From: Talinum fruticosum
Lineage: Eukaryota > Streptophyta > Magnoliopsida > Caryophyllales > Talinaceae
NCBI GenBank assembly: GCA_021018815.1
Contig: JAITYX010000075.1
Location: 868,001 to 932,000, forward strand
Direction of reading: 5' to 3'
DNA length: 64,000 nt
Shown: piece after piece, positions 11,785 through 20,739 of the stretch
How the letters are laid out: the number at the start of each line of letters is the position of its first letter
Position numbering within the stretch: the first letter of the stretch is position 1
Position numbers and translations under genes: made by a program
Notes under the pieces: model-generated
Database searches by the model: none
Seen by the model: the letters and a program-made list of their open reading frames with translations, nothing else
What the model was told of the DNA's origin: nothing

Positions 11785-12160
11785 CGTAATGACTCAAGCT
11801 GTCGACGTACATTCTATATGCTTCTAAGTGTGGTAGCTTGTAATTAAGTTCATATAAATTGTATCAAATGTATCATGAATCATTTATGTTGTTTTAAGCC
11901 TTAATGTATATTGGTTGGACTCCGGCGTGTGGCCGTTGAGTTGTGTATTCCTAGCGTGTGGCTCGATGAGTGATATTGTGGTTTTATGCAGGATTTTATG
12001 GCTTTAAGCCTAGGGGATACACCATATTACAAACAGAACTCTCGAAATTTTTAGGAAATATCCAACTCTTTTAGAAAATTTCCTTTATTACCTTTTGGTT
12101 GAATTTAGAAAACACACCGACACCTTAAGGAGCCTTGGGAGTTCCTTGAATTGAAGATTT
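11785..12160 (+). repeat. L2-type LTR 3' segment inside chromovirus leader
   Basis: Within the untranslated leader lies a stretch matching the last 400 bp or so of the unrelated L2 LTR family: the 'tgtatcatgaa' word, two GTGTGGC repeat units (11928-11970), the GGCTTTAAGCCT dyad (12000-12011) and 'gagccttgggagttcc'. It stops before the LTR terminus. It has no TSD of its own and is probably a recombination-derived part of the element. Confidence 0.7.
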
Positions 12161-12389
12161 CTCAACCGATAAAATTTCCGGAGCCGAGCGATAATTCAAC
12201 ATACAATTTGGTGTTACTTATTATATAAACGCAATGAAAGTATGAGTTAACTAAGTATGTTTTATATCAGAAGATGTTAACAATTTGTTTCATAGGAGAG
12301 GGGAAAAGAAATTAATTAGGAAAGTTTATATTCATATGATTAAGCATGTCTCAGCTAGAGAGTAATAACGTAGTTTCGAATGTGAATGA

Positions 12390-13115
12390 AGACTTAGGCC
12401 ATGATTGAAGACTTATCGAATGGGCATTAGAAACTCCTCCTAACACCTAACAAATCATTGATGAGACCCAATGTGTAACCTTAGGGAGGAGGTTCTACTA
12501 ATAGCGGGGCCCAAATTACTGGAGGAACTTGGAGACAAAGCCGATGAAAAGGATCCCTCCTACACCTACCGAACCCACTTCTAAGCCTAACAAGTTCGCC
12601 GACAAAGTGACTCGTCGTAATCTTAGGACTTACTATGGAAAGATTGATCCAATGGAATTAGAAGAATGGATTAAGGGAATGAAGAATATATTTTAGTTGT
12701 GAGGTACTTGAAGGAAAAAAAATTAATAATAAAATGAGGTGAACATAGGGGCACATTACGTAACTTGTGAAGCTGGACATTTGGTGAAGCCGCAATGAAA
12801 ACAAAGTACGAGGTTGTGAGTTCACTTGGGGTTAATTTCTGGAAGAGTTAGAATCAAATTTTACCACATCGCAATTCATGGACAAAAAGAAAAGGAGCTC
12901 ATAGAGTTAAAAATGGACTACAACATGAAAGTAATGGAGTATGCTAATAAATTTATGGAGTTACCTAGATATGACTCGGACTTTGTTGTTATTGATAGGG
13001 CGAAGATGTTAAGACTTGAGGAAGGCTTGACCTATGGTATTTGTCGATAACGTATTAACCAACCTATCAAAAGTTATCAAAAATTGTATGAGAAAGCAGC
13101 ACGGGTTGAATGAGT
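12390..13115 (+). pseudogene. gag: Chromovirus gag (broken)
   Basis: The capsid region of Retrotrans_gag type is readable at 12826-13050, with the order DYNMKVMEYANKFMELPRY...MLRLEEGLTYGI, typical for the C-terminal part of chromovirus capsid. Upstream, 12590-12700 encodes a basic, proline-containing N-terminus. Stops occur at several places, and no zinc knuckle is visible before the protease. Confidence 0.75.
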
Positions 13116-13119
13116 AAAA

Positions 13120-13420
13120 GAGCGAACTCAAGGTCTTTTTATGTTTTATTTGATTCAGGTGCCACCCATTCATTTATATTTACTCACGTTGCCTCGTAAT
13201 TACATTTAAATGATCGTAAGGCCCGAATAGAGTGCCAAACTAGGTTACGAAATTGGAAAGTGGTAAAATGTCCAATACTCTAACAGCACGTGCCATAGTC
13301 AAATGTTGGGAATTGTCTTCCATAGATTTAATGCAATTTGATCCGAGGGAATCGATGTCATTTTAAGAATGGATTGGTTGGCAACAAATGAAGTGAACAA
13401 AGCTTGTAAAGGTTGTAAGA
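13120..13420 (+). pseudogene. Chromovirus aspartic protease (broken)
   Basis: Retroviral-type protease that cleaves the polyprotein. The catalytic motif LFDSGATHSFI is encoded from about 13146, with Asp codon 13152-13154. The C-terminal ILRMDWLATN motif is at 13358-13396. A stop follows the DSGA helix, so the frame is interrupted. Confidence 0.8.
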
Positions 13421-13574
13421 TTATTTTAAAGGGCTAAAAAGAGAAAGAAGTGTGTTCGGGAGAAAAAGATACAAAGGAGTATTTCATAACTTCAGTCATA
13501 AAGGCTAGTTAATTATTAAGAAAGGACTACATAGGGCATTGATGTTATGTTATTAAGGATAGAAAAGAAGAGAC

Positions 13575-14390
13575 AAATATAAATGTTACACTCGTAGTAT
13601 GTGATTTTTCAGATGTATTTCTTAAAAAGTTACATGGTCTACCTCCTCAAAGGGAGATTAAGTTTGGGGTTGAACTAATTCTTGATGTGTAATTCATTTT
13701 CAAAGGGCCATATAGGATGAACCTAATGGAACTCAAAGTATTGAAAGCCAGCTTGATGAATTAATACAAAAAGGATTTATTAGGCCAAGTGTGTCAACTT
13801 GGAGAACTTCGAGTCTTGTTTGTGAAGGAGAAGGATGATACTTGAAGACTCCATATAGATTATACGGAGCTAAACAAGATAACCCCCACCCCAAAATAAG
13901 CATCCTTCACCCCGAATTAATGATTTGTTTGATCAACTTCAAGGGGTTGATGTGTTTTATCAACTTGGAATTAAACAGAAAGATACTCCCAAAACTGCGT
14001 TTAGAACTAGATATGGGCATCATGAATTTAAGGTGATCCTATGTGGACTTACCAATACACCTGCTGCATCCATGAATTTCACAAATGGAACTTTTGGGCG
14101 TTATCTAGATAATTTGAGGTAGTAGTATTCACGATATTCTTATATACTCTAATGATGAGAGAAAATTACGTCGGGCATGTGAGAATAGCGCTACAAACTT
14201 TGAGAAAACATCGAATGTGTGCCAAATCGCAAAAATGCGAGTTCCGGCTAGAGGAAGAGACATTTTTAGGCATGTTGTTTCCAAAGAAGAGATCAAGGTC
14301 GATCCTCATTTGGTCAACACAGTAATAGAATGATCCGGACCAACTAATGTTACATAAATTAGGAGTGTTCTTGGGTTAGCATATTACTAC
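13575..14390 (+). pseudogene. Chromovirus reverse transcriptase, first copy (broken)
   Basis: The N-terminal part encodes FSDVFLKKLHGLPPQREIKFG (with breaks), followed by degenerate RT blocks. The stretch 13925-14122 encodes [16 protein letters not shown] and then [13 protein letters not shown], the fingers/palm region. The catalytic YxDD-type box near 14120-14150 is broken. It ends near 14380 with AYYYKRFVE, which normally starts the segment after the thumb. Instead of continuing, sequence returns to the palm start (second copy at 14391). Confidence 0.85.
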
Positions 14391-14935
14391 AAGAGGTTTG
14401 TCGAGAATAAGTACCCGCTACCCCGAATTAATGATTTATTTGATCAAATACAAGGAGTTAGCATATTTTACCAACATAGAATTAAACAGGAAGATATTTC
14501 AAAAATTGCCTTTAGAATTAAATATGGACTCTACGAATTTACGGCAATGTATAGAGAATTTACCAATGTATCTCATTGCGTTCACTGGATCTCATGAATA
14601 GAAATTTTGAGGACTTATCTAGATAAATTTGTGGTGGTGGTTCTTGATGATATTCTTATATACTCTAAGGATAAGAGAGAATATGACGAGCAGTTGTGAA
14701 TAGTGCTATAGATCTTGAGAGAACATCGATTGTATGCTAAATGGCCAAGCATGTGAGTGTTGGTTAGAAGAAGTGACATTTATAGGACATAATGTTCCTA
14801 AGGAAGGGATTAAGGGAAACTCTCATAAAGTAATGGTAGTAACCGAATACCCCATACCAACCAATGGTACAAAAGTGAAGAGTTTCCTTTAGTTAACAGG
14901 GTACTACAAAAGGGTTTATACATGATCTTGCAAGA
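14391..14935 (+). pseudogene. Chromovirus reverse transcriptase, second partial copy
   Basis: The sequence restarts with [22 protein letters not shown] coding and runs again through the palm. At 14630-14665 it encodes VVVLDDILIYS, the catalytic block with its DD pair kept. The two copies are clearly diverged by eye, well beyond the difference between the element's LTRs, so this is not a late assembly duplication. Stops are present. Confidence 0.8.
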
Positions 14936-15420
14936 ACAACGTTACCTCTAATAATTTTGCTAAAGAAAACAACCTAATTTAAATGGTCGGATAAATGTGA
15001 AGAGACACTATAAAAGGTGAAAAAAGGTCATCCACAACCCAAATTCTTACCTTACTTATGAAAGATAAAAAGTATACCATCTATAGTGAGCCGTTTAAAA
15101 ACGGGTTAGGATGCGTATTAATACATAATGACAAGGTCGTAGCTTATGCATCTCAAGCAACTCAAACTATGTGAAAAGACTTATCCTACTCATGAATTGG
15201 ATTAGGCTGCTGATGTTTTACTTTAAATATTTGGAGACATTACTTGTATGAGGCCACATGTATGATTGACCATTAGAGTTTGAAGTACATTCTTACCCAA
15301 AAGAAGAACAATTTGAGGCAACAACGCTAGATGAATTATTTGAGGATTATGCCTTATAAATATAATATCACTTAGTGTAAGTAAATATAGTGGCCAATGC
15401 GTTGAGTAGGGAGACAAAAC
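14936..15420 (+). pseudogene. Chromovirus RNase H (broken)
   Basis: RNase H that removes genomic RNA during reverse transcription. Readable pieces include FKWSDKCEE, IWRHYLYEAT near 15220-15255, and ALSRE near 15400, in the family order. Several frameshifts and stops make it non-functional. Confidence 0.75.
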
Positions 15421-15699
15421 ACAGTTTGAATGTAATAATGATAACTCAGCTCATTACTATATGAGACCTCCACAACATGAATATTGAGTTAATCTCACAT
15501 GGACAAACGAGTGAGTTCCTAGCAGCGATAGAGGTATAACCTAGTATAACGTAGGAAATTCAGTTAGGCCAAAACAATGATGTTAGGATGGAAAGGATTA
15601 AGAAAAATATTAAAAGGAAAATCTCCTGGTTTTAAGAAATACACGAGGATGAAACCTTAAGGTTTTGATGAAAGAGGAATGGAAAAGGAAAATTCTCGA

Positions 15700-16290
15700 G
15701 GAAGCACATAATACACGATACTTGGTACATGTAGGAGGAACAAAATGTATAGAGACTTGAAGCAATATTTTTTGTGGAATAATATGAAAAGTGATAACGT
15801 ATAATATGTGAATAAGTGCTTGACTTGCCAAATGGTTAAAGCTGAACATCAACGTCCCGTAGGCGAGTTGAGACCTTTGGAGATACCTACTTGGAAATGG
15901 AACTCGATTTCAGCGGACTTTGTCATGGGATTACCGCTTACTACTTCGAAGAAAAATGCTATTTGGGCTATTGTTGACCGACTTACTAAATTTGCGTATT
16001 TTATACCAATACATGACACATGGAATGTAGAGAGATTGGCTCAGCTATATGTTAAGGAAATTGTGAGGTTAAATGGAATGCCTAAGGACATTATATCCGA
16101 TAGGGACAAGAGGTTCCAAGCACGTTCCTGGCAAACTTTACAGCGAGCTTTTGGGACTAAATTAAATTTCAGCAGTTCGTATCACCCAAAAATAGATGAA
16201 CAGACTGAACGGGTAAATCAAATCTTAGAAGATATGTCGAGAGCATTTGTAATTGATTTTCGGGGAAGATGGGAAGACTATTTAGCTTGA
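15700..16290 (+). CDS. Chromovirus integrase, zinc-finger end and open catalytic core
   Basis: Catalyses integration of element cDNA. The part 15808-16290 is open for 160 codons. It begins in the HHCC zinc-finger tail (CLTCQMVKAEHQRP) and continues through the DDE core: first Asp in SADFVMG, second in ISDRDKRF, Glu in QTERVNQ. Upstream, 15700-15800 encodes the first half of the zinc finger in other frames, so the polyprotein context is broken. It is the best-preserved coding stretch in the window. A functional product is unlikely because no intact start or polyprotein remains. Confidence 0.85.
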
Positions 16291-16960
16291 TGGAGTTCTC
16301 TTATAATAACACTTATCATGCCACTATCAAAATGGCTCCATTTGGAGTTTTGGATGGAGGGAAACGTAGAAACATTGATTGTAGACCCATAGTTAATCCA
16401 AGGAACCATTGAAAAGGTTAGGAAGATTCAAGAACACATCAAGACAGCTCGTAGTCGAAAAAGAGCTATGTAAATAAAGAAGAAGACCATTGTGATTCGA
16501 AGTATGAGATAAAGTAGTTGCCAAAGTGTCCCTAGTAGAAGGGGTCGGACAATTCGAGTTATAAGGGAAAATTAAGCTCTAGATATATTGGTCCGTTTGA
16601 AATCATAGAGAAGTTAAATACAGTGGCTTATAGGTTAGCCTTGTCGTTTTAACTTAACCATGTGCACAACTTATTTCATGTTTCACAACTCGGGGATTAT
16701 GTGTCCGACCCAAGCTATACTATTTGAGCTTCTAGGAATTGTTGAGAATTTAACATATGAGAAGCGATCGAGTGCAAGCATTAGATTATAAGGTCACGAG
16801 ACTCCGCGACAAACGTATTCCTTTGATTAAAGTTTGGTGGGCTAACCATATCTCATCAAAAACCGCATGGAAAATTACATAGGAAACCGAGGAAGATATG
16901 AGAAATAAATATTCTCACTTATTTTAAGGTAAGTCTGCAAACCTCATTGTCGAATGCTCA
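16291..16960 (+). pseudogene. Chromovirus integrase C-terminus and chromodomain (broken)
   Basis: After a stop at the end of the core, degenerate integrase C-terminal sequence follows. At 16790-16925 the chromodomain can be read: LRDKRIPLIKVWW, then a Trp-containing segment, then EEDMRNKYSHLF. Chromodomains of this class target chromovirus insertion to marked chromatin. Stops interrupt the frame. Confidence 0.75.
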
Positions 16961-16980
16961 AGTTTCGACGACGAAACTTA

Positions 16981-16995
16981 TTTTAAGGGGGACGA
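16981..16995 (+). other. Polypurine tract of chromovirus
   Basis: TTTTAAGGGGGACGA directly before the 3' LTR. Confidence 0.85.
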
Positions 16996-17307
16996 TCGTA
17001 ACAATCCGACCCTAAATCACCTTATTTATCTTATTAATTACAAGATTTATATAATTGAGCACGTGCACTTCAATTCGATATTTTATATTTAAATTATTTT
17101 TATACATGTGTTATGCAGCTAAGGCGACGAAGTGGCCCTAATAAAAATTTCATAATAATGATTATAATTTACGTATATGTCTAAAAGAGAAAATTCAAAA
17201 ATTTACATGCACCCGAGGTCGATAATATCATATTTCAAACAAATCGTTACAATTATAATTTGTAAATATCATTATTAAAATAAAATTAAAAAGTAATAAG
17301 TAACCAA

Positions 17308-17378
<71 letters not shown>

Positions 17379-19636
17379 TGAAAATAAAATAAACAAATCA
17401 AATTTTTTTAAGGAAAACTCCAGAAATGGATTTATCCGGAATTCATGAAAAAAAAAAAAAACTATCTTCAAATTTCCCAGACTTGCTTCTTCCTCGTCAT
17501 TTCATTCAGCTCTCCCGTGCTCCCTCTCTTGCGTGCCCTGCCTCCCCTGCCTCACCTTCCTCGTAGCCGCTCACCTGCTCCGGCCATCGGCACCACCAAC
17601 GCCGGCCTCCCTCTCGCCTCCCTCTCTCTCTTTGTCGCGCTCTCGCTCTCCCTTTTGTTCCCGTGTAGCCCCGCCCCGCTTGCTGGTTCCCCTACCGCGG
17701 CCAGCCACCGTAGCCCCGGCGTCGAGGCACATCACCGGCCTCTTCCAGCAGCCGCACACCAACATCCCTTTCTTCCTCTCCTTGACTTATCCTCTGTGAA
17801 TTCGAAGGTAAAACTCTAAACCCTAAATTACCAAGTTCATTATTTATTTAAGTAATTGTAGTTGTAAATTGGAGTATATGATTTAGAAATATGTTTATGG
17901 TGTGAATTCAAGGTTTGAATTGGGGAAATTTTGAATTGGTGTGAACCATTGTGACTAGTAATTTGGTGGAGTAATTGTGTGTGAAGGTGAATGAATATGA
18001 TTTCTCTTGTAAAATTTTGATTTAGTGAATTAAGTTGGGGATGTTTTGATATAGGATTGAGTAATTTGATGAATTTCATTGTATTTTGGAAATAAGACAT
18101 ATTGAGCAAATGAAAAGGGAGTATGTATGTGGGGATTGAAATTAGATAATGAGTAAGTGTAGAGGCGTGGGGAAAGATTGAGCACTAAATATACCTAATT
18201 GTGGTTCTGAATGTGAATTTTTGTTGAGAGAATAGTGCTCATGACCTTAAAGCGAGTGTATGTATGGATTTTGACCAATTTAGTAAATTGTGAAACCTTG
18301 TCATGGAAAGGCATTTGATGGACTAATTAATTACTTAACTATGGAGTTTGAATGTAAGGAAGTGAGAAGTAAAGAATAAATTAGGAATAAGTGTTTGTTT
18401 ATGTATATATATATATACCATTTTCAATCCAAGTCAACTAACATATTGAATTACATCAAAATCATTGAGTATCTCACTAGCCTAATCAACTTCTTTAATT
18501 AGTATGCATTGTATTCAATATTTGAAACAGAATTAACGTAGTGAAGGTATGTAAGAAAACGTAGTTTAACCGATTACGTAATAAATATAGAAAATGAAAT
18601 AAATTGTCAACGCTTATGCAAATTCAATTATTGAAACTCAAGAGAAATATTATTAACAACAAAAATCTATCGCAACAGAAATGAGGCCACTTTCGTTGCC
18701 GAATAGCTCTCGACTCAAATTTCTATAAAAAGGGAGAAACAAATATTCTCGGTTCGAGTACGTTCATTGCTCGTAGCTTTCAAAAACTCACGTGTTTCAT
18801 CAATTCTCAACATGTCTCATATATACAACTAATAATGAATCGTTTGTAAATCAAGTTTTGCCACCTAATTAAGTGGTCCCCGTCCAATTATCAATTATAA
18901 GGGCTTCGCCCACCAATTACACCCGCGCAGCATCAACTCGGGTTCTCGGTCAGCCCGAGGGTGAGCACCTACTCAAAGATCGTATCAATTATCAAGGGGT
19001 TCCACTTTTAGATAATAACCGGCAAGCAAGTTTTACTCATATTCTCTCCCCCGATTTCAAACTAAAATGAATTGAAATGCGTGCGCTCAATCAATGTGTT
19101 TCAAAATTATTTGATCTGTGCAGGAATGTTCGTATTGAGTTTCGACTCATTCTTCGAATTATTTTAATGTTTTTGTTTTTAGGAAAAGCATCCGTGAACA
19201 GTCCTTTGCCTAAGAAGCCTGATGGGAGCGAGACTTACCTGGATACTTCATTATCATTGTTCTATGATGGGTTAGATGCTCACAGTGATTCTCATCCCCG
19301 TTAATTTTGGGTTTGACCTTGGATTGTAATTAAATATTGCGTATTTCCTATCGCGGACTGATGTATTGGCCGTTAATATCCGTAAATATGTAGCGAGAAC
19401 TATACTTTGGGATTTGTTTATTTAAGTTGTCGGCATGACACCCTACGATGTAGTATTTAATGTTTCCCGACTTACTTAAGCATAACCGATAGACACGAGG
19501 TTATTGTTGAATTTTATTTCAACCTTGTCCTATTATGAGGGCGGCGGTAACGCCTTCCGTCGTCAACTTCCGTTGCAACCATAACTAATGTTCTATAATT
19601 AGGGATTATTAAGTAATGGTGATTGGGGGCGTTACA
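16996..19636 (+). repeat. Chromovirus 3' LTR
   Basis: A 2641-bp LTR. It matches the 5' LTR over its whole length. Its first bases read TCGTAACAA against TGTAACAA in the 5' LTR. The end GGGGGCGTTACA is followed by TSD ATTCA at 19637-19641. Confidence 0.95.
17308..17375 (+). repeat. (AAT)n microsatellite in 3' LTR
   Basis: About 22 uninterrupted AAT units, longer than the 5' LTR tract. Confidence 0.95.
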
Positions 19637-19684
19637 ATTCACCCCCTCTAGGGTGACTTAAACTCTCTAAGAGCAAGCCTTCGA
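19637..19684 (+). mobile_element. Sirevirus solo LTR D, right end
   Basis: This continues LTR D after the chromovirus: ATTCACCCCCTCTAGGGTG, then the conserved tail CTCTAAGAGCAAGCCTTCGA. The tail differs from the usual CCTTCA end by one extra G. GTATA (19685-19689) is the right TSD. Confidence 0.9.
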
Positions 19685-20326
19685 GTATATAACCGTATAA
19701 AGAAATATGTATATATTTAGAGTTATTCTTCATTATTTGATTTTTCAAGTTTGTGATTTTAGTAGTCATACGAGTTAAATAAGTATATATATTTACACTG
19801 CCTTGTACGATATACAAAATGTGATGAGTACGTTGTTTTGTATATATTCCGGTGAAGAGTGTATTGGATTGTGGTATGTATATATGTTTGTACATGACTT
19901 TTTATATTGTCCAAATGGCATGAAAATACAACAAAAATTATTATAAAAAATTTAGACTTATTACTAGGGTTCTTAAGGCAAAATCATATTAAAAAGGTCA
20001 CTACGGTTCTTCATCTGAACTGTAGTCATAGGCTCCTCCATGCCGAGCAGTTCCTTCATCCGATCCGTCATCATAGGTGCTCTGGAATAAGTTTTTTCAA
20101 CTACAAAGGAAGACCTATGACGACAATTCAGATGAAGAAACCATCGTTATAGATTCACCTATGACTACAGCTTTGCTTGCTGAATCGTTATCATATATTA
20201 ACCTATGACTATTTTTTTGAACCTAGAAAAAGATGCTAAATACAACGATAACCATATACACGATGCCGGTTAGCCGTAGTTAAATGTCGTTTATAACTAT
20301 AGTTCAAAGTGGTTCTTATAATAGTG
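19685..20326 (+). mobile_element. CACTA-1' right terminal region
   Basis: Read in reverse it aligns with 37666-38395, the left end of CACTA-1, including shared words near 19800-19900 and 38095-38350. The end GGTTCTTATAATAGTG (to 20326) is the inverse of CACTATTACAAGAACC at 37666. The subterminal region carries repeats of the ACTACGGTT/AACTATAG type (19990-20310). The left end of this element is missing from the window. Confidence 0.8.
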
Positions 20327-20739
20327 TGAGTGAAAATTTACTAAGGCTAAAGTTATGAAGAAGTAAAAATTTAGGAAGATTCTTAGTTTTGCCTCTTTAG
20401 AACAATTTATTTTTCAAGTTGTATGCTTGTTTTGTTTCCCTTTTATTTAGCTTTTATGCTTCATTTATTTTTTACTGCCCTAGAGAAAAATAATTGAACT
20501 GCGTATTTGGACCGCCCATAAAATAATTAAAATGCAAAAATATTCCACTTAAAGGAATTAATTAATTGGACCATCTAATTGGATCGCCCTAAAAATAATA
20601 ATTAAATGCAAGATATTAGCAGGAGAGATTTCTTGGTCCTGGTCATCCCGCCGTTGTCCGGATGGTGGCAGGCGCCGGCATGGTGCGGCCTGGTTAAGCT
20701 AGGCTTAGAAAATGGTAACAGCTTAGTGTCATGCTAAAT
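20327..20739. other. Unassigned AT-rich stretch
   Basis: No gene is visible. It lies just 3' of the minus-strand Tat-type pol, so it may hold that element's 3' untranslated region or LTR start. I could not find LTR ends or a PPT. Confidence 0.4.

Larger units (their letters stand above)
8946..19636 (+). mobile_element. Complete Ty3/gypsy chromovirus (Tekay/Del-like), 10.7 kb
   Basis: A structurally complete element: LTRs at 8946-11595 and 16996-19636, PBS after the left LTR, gag, protease, RT, RNase H, integrase and a chromodomain in that order, a PPT before the right LTR, and a perfect 5-bp TSD (ATTCA). Order RT-RH-IN defines Ty3/gypsy. The C-terminal chromodomain and long LTRs point to the Tekay/Del lineage. 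All ORFs except the integrase core are broken, and an RT segment is present twice. The LTRs differ by about 11 changes in the first 240 aligned bases, so the insertion is not recent but is clearly younger than LTR D. Confidence 0.95.
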
